A stretch of 64,000 bases of DNA from positions 550,811,763 through 550,875,762 of the forward strand of contig NC_058524.1 in the NCBI RefSeq assembly GCF_904849725.1, read 5' to 3'. How positions within the stretch are numbered: position 1 is the stretch's first letter; each line of letters opens with the position of its first letter. Shown one piece after another: positions 32,466-42,759 of the stretch. Origin of the DNA: Hordeum vulgare subsp. vulgare. Its lineage: Eukaryota > Streptophyta > Magnoliopsida > Poales > Poaceae. A program made the position numbers and the translations under genes. The notes beneath the pieces are model-generated. The model searched no databases and was not told the origin of the DNA. It saw only the letters and a list, made by a program, of their open reading frames with translations.

Positions 32466-34471
32466 ATGGACTCCGGTAAAGCTCCTCCCTTTATTCTCTT
32501 GATTGGTATTTTCTTGTTCTAGGGGTAGGAGCATCGGTGTTTTGGATCCATGACCATGGTTTTGTGCTTCGTTCTTGGATGGTACAAAGGAGATATTTTA
32601 GGGGAGTGTAGGTCCTATGATTCATTGCGCTTATATTGACATGCTCAAGGTTCTTCATGCTTTAGATCAAGCACTTTGTCTCTTATTTTGGATTAGATCT
32701 AAAACTTGGATCCTCTTGACTAGGCATGTCTTTATCTAGATGATTCTTGAGATCCTCATGTGTTTAGGACTATGGTGGTTTTTGTAGTGATTATATGCAG
32801 TACCCATGGCCCTCGTAAATCCAATCTAGTCATTCCTATGTGTCTTTTTCTATTCAGATCTGAAAGTCAACCCCCTAGCGGTACTACCGCCAGGGGTAGC
32901 GGTACTACCGCCAGGACCCCGGCGGTACTACCGCAAAGGGTAGCGGTACTACCGCTAGGACCCCAGAGGTACTACCGCCAGGAGGGTATTTTTCTTCTTT
33001 TCATTTTCTTGGCAATGTGAGTTTACTTTTATGCCTCTTTTTGTTCGTTGCCTTGACTCCTCCTGTCGCTCTTTTTCGGTGTGTGTGTCTTGTGTGTCAC
33101 AGGTGGTGCTCGCCGCTCGAATCCCCCACGGGACACCCAGCCGAAGCAGTGTCGCACTCAAGATGCTCCAGAGGGCTCCGCCACTTCTGGTCTGCAACCC
33201 AAAAAGAAGTCTTTCAAGAAGACAGCTCACAAGGACAAGGGGGTCAACGTTCGCACTATGCCCCCTAAGGATTTTCTGCGGTTCCGCACCAAAAATCACT
33301 ATCTAGAAGACAAGGCTTAGATCAAGGATGTCGAGCATGTTTGGTCACGAGATCACTACAGGATCTATCGCGACATCATCAAGAACTTCAAGAAGATGTT
33401 TGTTCCAGTTCAGTGGATTGACTTGGCTCACCTTCAGCGGAACCCAGATTACTTTGGTGAGGCTCTCTCTTTGATTGACAAGCTTGGCATTAAGGACATC
33501 ATCACCTTCAAGCGCGACTTTGATCCAGATGTTGTCGCCCAATTCTGTGTCACTGTTCACTTCTCGCCTGATGAAGAGCGCACCATGACTTGGATGACTG
33601 GTACTCAGAAGATGACAGGTTCCTGGTCATAATTCATGAAGTTTCTCAAGGTCGACTTTCAGGGAGCTGACAATCCTCTTGGGTCGCGTCCTCATGCTCC
33701 AACTTCATCTACTAGGGCCCCCGCCAAGGACAGGCTGCAACAACTTTATGTGAAGAAAGGTGTGCTCCCCAAGCATCTGGATATCATGCATCGGATCTTC
33801 CGCAACACTCTCTTTCCTCGCATTGGTAACTTTGACGAGGTGCATGGTTATCTAGCTAAGATGCTTCTGCTTTGTGAGGAGGCTATGACTAAGGAATCTG
33901 CCCCTCTCGATATTTCTGACGTGATGTTCAATGAGCTCTGGAACTGCATCATGAACCGCAAGGTTCCCATCTATGGGCCCTACTTGTTTGCCTATATTCG
34001 CGAGAGGTGGCACGACGTCTATTTGATTACTTTGTGCACGATCCTATCAGGCTCCGCATCAAGGAGAAATGGGCCAACCCATCCACTTCGTCTCAGCACA
34101 TGGACACTGACGCAGAGACTGCTGCTGAAAAAGGCACCGCTTCTCAGTCCCACTCTTCTGCTATGCCATCTTTGGCAGTGAAACTGAAGGATAAAATGAA
34201 GACTCTCTTCTGTATGCAGGCCAAGGGACAGTATCAAACTCATGTGGCCCAGAAGGAGAACCGTCAGAGGCACAAGCGTGTCCTGAGGACACTTGATGTT
34301 GATACCTCCAGCGGCTCAGAGGACGACATCACTCCAGAGTCTGCTTGGATGCAGGCTCAAGGTTATCAGTGGTCTGATGAAGAGGAGGAGGCGTCTGAGG
34401 AGGACAATGAGGAGGAGCAGGATGATCCGAAAGCCACGGACGAGTCTGGGGCTGATGAGGATGAGGAGTGA
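32466..34471 (+). pseudogene. Element C extra gene (env position), two exons, plant transposon-type domain, broken
   Basis: I infer a 10-base coding exon 1 (ATG at 32466, MDS plus one base), a 627-base intron from GTAAAG at 32476 to CACAG ending 33102, and exon 2 from 33103, which continues in frame (GGARRSNPPRD). Exon 2 has a Lys-rich start, then a domain with VPVQWIDL, KRDFDPDVVAQFCVTVHF and MTWMTG, which I recall as the putative plant transposon protein domain common in such elements. The C-terminus is very acidic. TAG at 33318, TAA at 33630 and a frameshift near 34005 inactivate it. No signal peptide or membrane segment is visible, so there is no direct support for an envelope. Confidence 0.6.
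32878..32985 (+). repeat. Internal array 2 of GCGGTACTACCGC palindromes
   Basis: Five C-centred copies or near copies lie inside the inferred 627-base intron of the extra gene. Confidence 0.88.
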
Positions 34472-34754
34472 CCACCTGTGTCATTAGGTGTGCCCCTTTT
34501 TGGTGTCTTGTGCCAAAGGGGGAGAGAGTCTAGGAGCTGGATTTGAGATTTGAGCTTTGCTTATCTTATCGTGTTTGCTTTGAACTTGGTTTGCTTTTAT
34601 TTGCTATCTTTGCTTTGTGTGATGTGAGACTTGAACTAGTGTGAGATTTATTTCTATCATATGCTGTGAGTCATATGCTCCTTATTTTTCGATACCACTA
34701 TCTTTATGTTCACATGCTATTCACTGTGCAAATCCGGTATTGTCATCAATCCAC
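34472..34754 (+). other. Element C 3' noncoding stretch
   Basis: No gene is seen. It is T-rich with repeated CTTTGCTT-like words and leads into the polypurine tract. Confidence 0.7.
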
Positions 34755-34769
34755 CAAAAAGGGGGAGAT
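34755..34769 (+). promoter_or_regulatory. Polypurine tract of element C
   Basis: AAAAAGGGGGAGAT directly precedes the 3' LTR TGTTATGGC. Confidence 0.9.
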
Positions 34770-36214
34770 TGTTATGGCATATTTTATGCCTAAGTAATTT
34801 TGGTGATTGATGACAGTACCGCAAAGGACTAATCGTGTGTGTTAAGATTTCAGATAACACATGTCAACGGCACAAGACAACTCGCCCCCTCTTTCCATGG
34901 AACAGAAGCATGGTGTACTCTACGATTCTCCTTCTTTGAGTCATAGGAACACCGTACTATTAAGAGGGGACCCGTAGTGGAAAGGTTTGGGTGGAATCAA
35001 TTTTGCACGCACACACTTTATCTCCTTTCCCCTTGACTGCAACTTTGGAGTGGCTCCCGCCTCTGTTTTTATCTCATCTAAGCAAAAGGTCTCTCAGCGG
35101 TAGTACCGATGTGCCTAGGGGTAGTACGGCTGGGCCTAGCGGTAGTACCGCTCGCCCTAGCGGTAGTACCGCTAGCCCTGGAGGTAGTACCGTTGTGCTG
35201 CCGGTAGTACCGCCCCTGGTCAGCAGTAGTACCGCTCCAGGAACTTAGTACCGCCTTCCTAGCGGCTGTACTTTGTCGGACCTTTTTGCGAAGACTTTCT
35301 TGGCGGTGGTTGGCCCGGTAGTGCTTCTGCACTACCATGGGCCCAGCGGTAGTACCGCTGCAGCCAGCGGTAGTACCGCTGGAGTGCTAGTTGTAGTACC
35401 GCTGCAGCCAGCGGTAGTACCGCTAGGCTCGGGCTGTGAGTGGGAAAACGGTTGGATTCCCCCCCCCCACTATATAAGGGGTTCTTCTTGCTGTGGAACC
35501 CTACCTTTGACCCTCCCAAGCTCCATTGTTGCTCCCTAAGCTCACAAGTGCCCGATCTCTCTCCCTAGCCAATCAAACTTGTTGATTCTTTAGGGATTGG
35601 TTGAGAAGGCCTAGATCTACACTTCCACCAAGAGAAAAGTTGATTCCCCCACCAATCCCTTGCGGAACTTGTTACTCTTGTGTGTTTGAGCATCCTAGAC
35701 GGTTGAGGTCACCTCGGAGCCACATTCCATTGTGGTGAAGCTTCGTGGTCTTGTTGGGAGCCTCCAAGCTTTGTGTGGAGTTTGCCCCAACTTTGTTTGT
35801 AAAGGTTCGGTCGCCTCCTTCAAGGGCACCTATAGTGGAATCACGGTACCTTGCATCGTGTGAGGGCGTGAGGAGAATACGGTGGCCCTAGTGGCTTATT
35901 GGGGAGCATTGTGCCTCCACACCACTCCAACGGAGACGTACTTCCTGTCAAAGGGAAGGAACTTCGGTAACACATCCTCGTCTTCATTGGTTCCACTTGT
36001 GGTTATCTCTAACCTTTACTTCGTGTATGCTTATGTTGTTGTCTATCTCTTACTAGTCTTAGTCGTTCTTGTTGTTAGCTTCATATAGGTTCCCCTCGTT
36101 GTTTCTATTTTAGTGATCCCGTATGTTGCTTACCCTAACTTGCTAAGATTAATTAAAAAGTGGTCGTTGCCTATTCACCCCCCCCCCCTCTAGTCAACCA
36201 TATCGATCCTTTCA
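34770..36214 (+). repeat. 3' LTR of element C
   Basis: It starts TGTTATGGCA and ends CCTTTCA, followed by GAGGG. Its palindrome array (35097-35430) has several mutated copies, such as GGGGTAGTACGGC, and fewer copies than the 5' LTR. Confidence 0.93.
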
Positions 36215-36566
36215 GAGGGGCAACAGGGGGCCCACAAGCCACTCAGGCGCGGCCAGATGGGTAGGCCCCGCCTGGCAGGCTTGTGGCCTCCTAGTGACTC
36301 CCCTCCGGTACTTCTTCTGCCTAGTATTTTTTACAAAATCCAAAATAATTCCTCGTTGATTTTCACGGCTTTCGGAGTTGTGCAGAATATGTATCTCAAA
36401 CTTGCTCCTTTTTCAGACCAGAATTCCAGCTGCCCGCATTCTCCCTCTTCATGTAAACCTTATAAAATAAGAGAGAAAAAGCATAACTATTGTATCGTAA
36501 AGTGTAATAACAGCCCAAAAAGAGATAAATATCAACATAAAAGCATGATGTAAAATGGACGTATCA
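36215..36566 (-). repeat. Element B 5' LTR, outer (U3) part
   Basis: Read on the minus strand it starts TGATACGTCC at 36566. It holds the inverted repeat GCCCACAAGCC / AGGCTTGTGGCC (about 36229-36290). The first five bases are the right duplication of element C. Confidence 0.9.
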
Positions 36567-37500
36567 GGCACTTCCCACATCGTCCATCGCGGTCGTGTCC
36601 TCCTCCATCTCGGGGGTCGGCGTACGCGGCATCGCTGTAGTTGGTGCCCTCCAGCTTCGTCTCACCGCCGCTGCCTTCAGGGTCATGGAGGGCCAGGCGG
36701 TACTAGGGCTCTGGAATCGCGCTACCGTTGGCCCTCTGCTCAGCGACGTACTCGTCCCACGGGGCAAACAAGGGCTCGCTGCAAGTTGGACTCGACTCGG
36801 CTGATTTCCAACCGGCCCGAGTCCCGGGGGCTACACCCAATGGGTGCGCTGGCGTGCCCCCACTAAAGGAAGAAGCAAAAGAAATTTTCAACAAGATGAA
36901 CATAGAGGCACATAACATACCCCGACTGACTGCTCGAGGTGAAGCAACCGCTCCCGCGTCATGTGCGCCACCTGCTCCATGTAGCGGCGGCATTGGCTGA
37001 ACTCCACGATCAGCGCGGGGACCCGGCTCATCGGAGCGCCAGGGGATCCCCTCCACAAGGCGCCCGCCTGCTGCATCCCAGGTCTCCATCAGCCGGCTCC
37101 CGGCACCGGAAACGACCCCGGAGGCGGTAGTGCCGCGCTGCGACACGACCATGGCGTCGGCCCCGGGTGGACCACCCACGGCCGGCTGTGCACCCCCCAC
37201 CGGCTCCGTTGACGAGTTGGCTCGGCAAGTCTCCTTCACCGCAGGGACCTCAACTCTTGGAGCCTCACTTCGCTACTTCGCCGCCGGATCCCCGGCGGTG
37301 TCTACCTTGCCACATGTGGCCTCCGCCCATGGTGGCAGGACCTCGGCCTCTAGCGCTTCCGGCGTGACTTCGAGGGCCTCCGGCGGGGGGCGCCTCCGGC
37401 CCCTTCGGCGTGGCATCGGGACCCTGCGGGTCCGCCTCGAGAGCCTCTGGAGCATCATCAAACCCTTGCTCGGGTCCTTTGGCGGCCACCACCGTGTTCG
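36567..37500 (-). other. GC-rich relic, unassigned
   Basis: The base composition is much more GC-rich than its surroundings. Open frames on the minus strand (for example 37239-36703, and a short one with SQCRRYMEQVAHMTRERLLHLE at 37076-36888) look like fragments of one decayed coding sequence in shifting frames, perhaps the Ala/Pro/Gly-rich interior of an old gypsy or other transposon. I cannot name the family and do not support any frame as a gene. Confidence 0.35.
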
Positions 37501-38712
37501 TCGACTATGCAATGTCATGGTTTGGTCCGTCTGGCCAATGCTTGTCTTCTCCTATGGTGCTCTTTGTTGTGTTTTTCTTCATTGTCCTCCCTGTTACCTG
37601 TGTTGTTGGCATGCGTTTTTTGTTTATCTTTTCTTCCTTGTATCCATTTGAACCTATTTTGCGAGGCTGCAAAGCCTTATATTCTAAGTTGAATACAATC
37701 CAATTCACCACTGAGAATGCTTACTGGGCACTCAAACATGTGATGTTCCTCCATTTAATTTCCATCGACGAGTCTGTGGATTCGTCTCGTCTTTGCATGT
37801 CGCTCCGGCGACCGATGGTGAAGAGGTCTAGGTAGTAGATAGGTAGGGTATTAGTCCTCACAGGGGTGGCGTTAGGCGCTTTTTCTTGAAATCATTCTTT
37901 TGGAACTTGATCCTCCTCAACTTCGTTCATTGAGACGGAATAGATGAAGCTCTAGCCAGGTCATGTCAGCTCTTCGAGGCGGCGAGGTTTTGGGTTTCTC
38001 GCCGTGTGTATGCAACAGAGATATTTGGTGTGAGGTTCTTTAGACCGATTCAAGGATTTAACAACAATGAATGAGTCTTCGGGGCACTGGTCCTTAATGG
38101 CATATGCACGAAGATTTTTTGACTGTCATTGAAAGGTAAGGATGGCTTCGACATGAGAGCAACGATAAGTCAATACTTAGGCTCCAAGATGGTTATGAGT
38201 TAATTACTTTAGAAGGATCAGTGAATCAAGTTGGCTTCTAACATAAGCTAAGTAGGGGACGACTTATGCGAATATTGCAAGTTGTGCACCGACATCATGG
38301 TGCCCATTACAAAAACATTTTTTATAGTGCAAAATTTTCAAAACATTTTCTAAAAAATTTAAATAGGGTTTTCACACAAACTTGTGAAAACCATATTTTT
38401 TAGAGTACAAAAGTTACACACACACACATATACTATTTTACCTTCACACGTGGTGTAAAAAAGACAAATATGTATTTTTAAATGGGTAAGAATTTTTGGT
38501 TTTGGGGCTGGAATTTTGTTTTTCATACAACTTACAAATTATTATTTTTCAAAATTTTTTTTGATTGATCCATAGTGAATACATAAAAAAATCGGAGACT
38601 TATTTTCAACTTTTTTAAAACTTTTAAATATGGTCTTTGATTATTTTTTTCAGAAGAAGGGAGATGGTGCCCGAGCACACAAACTTCGCACTCGTGGCTT
38701 ATGGCATAACTT
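37501..38712. other. Unassigned stretch, AT-rich in its second half
   Basis: No gene is supported. 38290-38660 is strongly AT-rich with A and T runs, a short (CA)n run near 38410, and no clear terminal repeats. An open frame at 37410-37835 is hydrophobic and unremarkable. Confidence 0.5.
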
Positions 38713-39059
38713 AGGGAGCAACTAGTTGGCGCGCGTGCGCTCCGCGCGAAACGAAGGAACGTTTCGCGCATGCTAGGCGCACGACAAGTGTCACGCGCGG
38801 AGTGCACCCGTGAATATTCCTGGTTTTCCGTTTCCGTTTCCGGTTTTGGACATTTTTCAACTAACCCCCTTGAACTTTTAGTGTTTTCAGTTCAGCCTTG
38901 TTCCCTGTTTTCCTTGTTTCCCTTTTTTCCCATTATATTTCTGGGAAATTGAGATTTCAGGGAAAGTTACGGATGGGAGCTTTCAACACGATCAAATGTC
39001 AACTTTAAACTAGCCTATACAACATAAAACTATAAACTTTCACAGCCATGATCCGAGCT
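38713..39059. other. Segment with GCGC-rich inverted words, unassigned
   Basis: 38728-38810 is dense in GCGCG words (GGCGCGCGTGCGCTCCGCGCG, then CGTTTCGCGC and CACGCGCGGAGTGCAC) that pair with each other as short inverted repeats. The remainder is pyrimidine-rich (38820-38935). It may be a transposon end; no duplication or partner end was found. Confidence 0.35.
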
Positions 39060-39066
39060 TTATATA

Positions 39067-39305
39067 TCAAAACTCTTTCGAGGCACGCACCATGCATAAA
39101 TAGAGGCACGGTTCATTAATCTTCAGAGGCATGCCCCATGAATAAATAGAGGCACGGCTCATAGAGCCACGGCCCATGAATAAATAGAGGCACGGTTCAT
39201 CAATCTTTAGAGGCACGCTACTGATACGAGGAAATACTAAAATGGGGATCTGTTGTACAATGAGAAGAGGCACGGTCAATGAATCTAAAGATGCATGTTC
39301 CATGA
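39067..39305. repeat. Degenerate array of GAGGCACG units
   Basis: The word AGAGGCACG, or close variants, recurs about seven times with CATGAATAAAT or TTCATNAATCTT between copies, giving an irregular unit of about 25-50 bases. Confidence 0.65.
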
Positions 39306-39308
39306 ATC

Positions 39309-39860
39309 TTTCGTCGTGCTCGCGTGCAGACGGTGCCTCCGGCGGCGCGACACTAGCTCGCCTTTGGCTTGGTTAGCATTCATATAAATCTTGAAGGGGG
39401 TTCCTAGGTTGCAGCGCGTTTTTCGTCGTGCATGCATGTTTCGTCGTGCCCGCATGCAAACGACGCCTCCGGCGGCGCGACATTAGCTCGCATTCGGCTC
39501 GGTTTATCATTCATATAAATCTTGAATAGGGGGTCCTAGGTCGCAACGCGTTTTTCATCATGCATGCATGTTTCGTCGTGCCAGCGTGCAGACGTCGCCT
39601 CCAGCGGCGCGACACTAACTCGCCTTCGGCTCGGTTTATCATTCATATAAATCTTGAACTGGAGGTCCTAGGTCGCAATGCGTTTTTCGTCGTGCATGCA
39701 TGTTTCGTCGTGCCTGCGTGCAGACGGCGCCTCCAGCGGCGCGAAACTAGCTCGCCTTCGGCTCGGTTTATCATTCATATGAATCTTGAAGGGGGGTCCT
39801 AGGTCACAACACGTTTTTCGTCGTGCATGGAAGTTTCGTCGTCCCCACGTGCAGCTAAAA
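39309..39860. repeat. Tandem array, about 132-base period
   Basis: Unit starts are visible at 39424, 39556, 39688 and 39819 (periods 132, 132, 131), with a diverged unit at 39309 and a truncated last one. Each unit carries TTTCGTCGTGC, GACGCCTCCGGCGGCGCGA-like, CTCGCCTTCGGCTCGG and TCATTCATATAAATCTTGAA. Two short open frames in it are by-products of the repeat. Confidence 0.88.
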
Positions 39861-39962
39861 CTAATCAAATAAAGTGATATTCGGATATTCGGATCAAAAC
39901 ACTATGGATCAAAACACGTTTCCTATTCACAGTGATATTCGGTAAAACTAATCAAATAAAGT
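39857..39962. repeat. Direct repeat of AAAACTAATCAAATAAAGTG
   Basis: The 20-base word occurs at about 39856-39875 and again about 86 bases later, with GATATTCGG and GGATCAAAACAC words also doubled between them. It lies just after the 132-base array. Confidence 0.7.
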
Positions 39963-40423
39963 GGGACCAGCTGCCTCCAGCAATTCAACAATTCAAGCCA
40001 ATGAATTCAAATCTTTTTTCTAGCAAGGAAGGTGAGATTACTTTTCTGGAGCAGCGCATGCTGACAAGCTATGACCAGACAGTTTGACATATATTTTCTA
40101 GCATAGAAACAATGACCATTAATTTTTTGCTGCTTTGTCAGAGATGAGCAGCAAAAATAAGGGCAAACAACGAAGCAGCGTGACATATCCAAAGCATGAA
40201 GCACCACGCTTTGAGCACACAAACGACGCAGTCAAGCTCCTGCAACTAATCATGAGCGACAAATGGCAAAATGAATTCCAAAAGTGACCTATTTTACTCA
40301 TGAATGCAGAATAATATCTCAAGATACTTTTCGTATTCCGCTCCACATCAATAATAATTATTTTTCCTTCTCACAGCAAAAATCTATATAAGCGAAGGCA
40401 TGGACAGTCAGAATCAATTTTAA

Positions 40424-41228
40424 CTGGAGCGCAAGGCAGCATTTGGACCAACACCAGGACTCCATAGAGCTCTCTTTGAAAAGAGGGTGCTGAATGAAAT
40501 AGCATATATCTGGGAAAGCAGTCATCCTTCACAAGATAGTGATGAAGACAGACTAATATTATGCCCATGTTTTGCAGAGGTAAATTTTCAAAAAGCATGC
40601 ACATCCTTCTAAATTTGCAAGTTTCATGTCGATAACAGTTTATTTCTTTTTGGTGCAGCATGTACTAAAAAAGGTAATCACAGTCTAGGCGTTGCTAAGT
40701 TTAAAGTGGAATTGGATAACAAGAAGGAACAGTTGATTCCCCAGTACCTGAGCGAACAACAACAGAAGAAGCTCTTAACAACATATATGGTAAAAAAGCG
40801 TTCTCTCCTAGACGCAATCAAAATATCTGTTTCTCAAATTCATTCATATAGTGTTAAATAAGAAAAAAACTTCTTTGTTCGCAGATATTCTTAATAATGG
40901 AGAAGCATAGCCATTATGCCGTATATATGCTTGACAAATACACGAATAAAATCCACGTCATTGATCCTAATGAAGTACCTCACAAAGCAATACATGAAGA
41001 AAACAATCTAGACTTTAGTAGTTTGAGCGATGTGGAAGCAACTCAGTTGCTTGACCCTATCGAAGCAAGAAAGAGTAAAAGGGTTAAAGACTCTAATGCC
41101 TACCACAACCACAAATTGAAAGTTGTAAGTATCCTAAATACAAAAATGTCCAATTCAAAAAATTTAACTTGCTGTTTTCTACAACCCCCCCCCCAAAAAA
41201 AAAATAAACTCTTCCTTCAGGTAACCAG
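40424..41228 (+). pseudogene. Exons of a probable Ulp1-like cysteine protease gene, truncated by element F
   Basis: Three open blocks are separated by introns with GT-AG ends: 40424-40579 (donor GTAAAT), about 40659-40789 (acceptor GGTGCAG, donor GTAAAA) and 40885-41124 (acceptor TTCGCAG, donor GTAAGT). A last acceptor CTTCCTTCAG at 41220 leaves 8 exon bases before the F LTR. Blocks two and three join in phase. Block three reads MEKHSHYAVYMLDKY then IHVIDPNE, resembling the His and Asp segments of the C48 (Ulp1/SENP) domain common in cereal transposon-derived proteins; the Cys part would lie beyond the break. Block one does not join block two in phase, so decay or a mis-set boundary is likely. 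A further open block at 40144-40290 (MSSKNKGKQRSS) after an acceptor-like CTTTGTCAG may belong to it. Confidence 0.5.
41224..41228. repeat. Left flank of element F (ACCAG), candidate target duplication
   Basis: These five bases precede the F LTR. The partner copy would be off the right edge, so this cannot be confirmed here. Confidence 0.4.
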
Positions 41229-42743
41229 TGATGACCCACAAGTGTAGGGGATCTATCGTAGTCCTTTCGATAAGTAAGAGTGTCGAACCCAACGAGGAGC
41301 AGAACGATCTAACAAGTGGTTTTCAGCAAGGTATTCTCTGCAAGCACTGAAATTATCGGTAACAGATAGTTGTGTGATAAGATGATTCGTAGCAAGTAAC
41401 AATAGTAACAAAGGTGCAGCAAAGTGGCCCAATCCCTTTTGTAGCAAGGGACAAGCCTGGACAAACTCTTATACGAGGTAAAGCACTCCCGAGGACACAT
41501 GGGAATTTCTGTCAAACTAGCTTTCATCATGTTCATATGATTCGCGTTCTCTACTTTGATAGTTTGATATGTGGGTGGACCGGTGCTTGGGTGTTGCCCT
41601 TACTTGGACAGACATCCCACTTATGATTAACCCCTCTGCAAGCATCCGCAACTACGAAAGAAGAATTAACACAAAGTCTAACCATAGCATTAAACTAGTG
41701 GATCCAAATCAGCCCCTTACGAAGGAACGCATAAACTAGGGTTTAAGCTTATGTCACTCTAGCAGCCATCATCTACTTACTACTTCCCAATGCCTTCCTC
41801 TAAGCCCAAATAATGGTGAAGTGTTATGTAGTCGACGTTCACATAACACCACTAGAGGAAAAACCACATACAACGCATCAAAATATCGAACGAATACCAA
41901 ATTCACATGACTACTTATAGCATGACTTATCCCATGTCCTCAGGAACAAAAGTAACTACTCACAAAGCATAATTATGTTCATGACCAGAGAGGTATTGCA
42001 TGGCATCAAGGATCTGAACATATAATCTTCCAGCGAGTAATCCAACTAGCATCAACTACAAAGAGTAATTAACACTACTAGCAACCTTACAAGTACCAAT
42101 CGGAGTCGCGAGACGGAGATTGGTTACAAGAGATGAACTAGGGTTTGGAGATGAGATGGTGCTGATGAAGATGTTGATGGTGATGAGTCCCCTATGATGA
42201 GAGGAGTGTCGGTGATGACGATGGCGACGATTTCCCCCTCCGGGAGGGAAGTTTCCCCAATAGGATGGCCATGTTGGAGCTCTTGATTGGTTCCGCTCAA
42301 GTTCCGCCTTGTTGTGGCGGGGATTCCTCCCGAAAGCCTCCTCCTGAATTTTTCTGGAACGAAACCCTCCTTATAGCAAAAGAAGGGAGCCAGAGGGCCA
42401 ACAGGGAGCCCACAAGCCCCCTAGGCGCGACCAGGGGGTAGCCCTCGCCTAGCAGGCTTGTTGCCTCCTGGTGGCTCCCCTCTGGTACTTCTTCCGCCCA
42501 GTATTTTTTATAAATTCCAAAATAATTCCTCGTTGATTTTAACGGCTTTTGGAGTTGCGCAAAATAGGTATCTCAAACTTGCTCCTTTTTCAGGCCAGAA
42601 TTCCAGCTGCCGGCATTCTCCCTCTTCATGTAAACCCAGTAAAATAAGAGAGAAAAGGCATAAGTATTGTACCGTGAAGTGTAATAACAGCCCATAAAGC
42701 GATAAATATCAACATAAAAGCATGATGCAAAATGGACGTATCA
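41229..42743 (-). repeat. 3' LTR of element F
   Basis: Plus-strand reading TGATGACCCAC to GGACGTATCA, 1515 bases. It contains the uninterrupted site that matches the C insertion point in B, and the inverted repeat arms GCCCACAAGCCCC / GCAGGCTTGTTGCC near 42408-42465. Confidence 0.92.
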
Positions 42744-42759
42744 ACTCCTCCAAGCTTAG
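42744..42759 (-). promoter_or_regulatory. Polypurine tract of element F
   Basis: On the minus strand CTAAGCTTGGAGGAGT abuts the LTR TGATACG, with one A for G relative to element A. Confidence 0.82.

Larger units (their letters stand above)
24098..36214 (+). mobile_element. Element C: Ty1/copia retrotransposon of SIRE/Maximus type, inserted in element B 5' LTR
   Basis: The LTRs are 24098-25539 and 34770-36214, with a tRNA-iMet primer site and a polypurine tract. The domain order protease, integrase, RT, RNase H defines copia. The very long gag with zinc knuckle and coiled coil and the extra gene between RNase H and the 3' LTR are the marks of the SIRE/Maximus lineage. Gag is intact, pol is broken and the extra gene has two stops and a frameshift. 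Palindromic 13-mer arrays lie in the LTRs and interior. Confidence 0.93.
17279..36566 (-). mobile_element. Element B: Athila-type Ty3/gypsy element on the minus strand, split by A and C
   Basis: Read right to left: 5' LTR (36566-36215 then 24097-22915, split by C), primer site, gag, protease, RT, RNase H, integrase, third ORF and noncoding 3' end, then element A at 17279. It continues at 90-1 and off the window. It is the same family as A and F, though its third ORF is very different. Decay is by several one-base deletions and stops. Its right flank is GGCAC (36567-36571); the matching duplication is off the window. Confidence 0.92.

Noticed and set aside
33103..34471. Calling the extra gene of C an envelope gene
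   Set aside because: It is in the env position, but no signal peptide, membrane segment or fusion peptide is visible; the domain resembles a plant transposon-associated one.
36703..37239. 178-residue open frame on the minus strand
   Set aside because: It is GC-rich DNA with several overlapping frames, no recognised domain, and apparent frame changes in the same region.
37410..37835. 141-residue plus-strand open frame with hydrophobic part
   Set aside because: No start context, no family resemblance, and it crosses from GC-rich relic into unrelated sequence.
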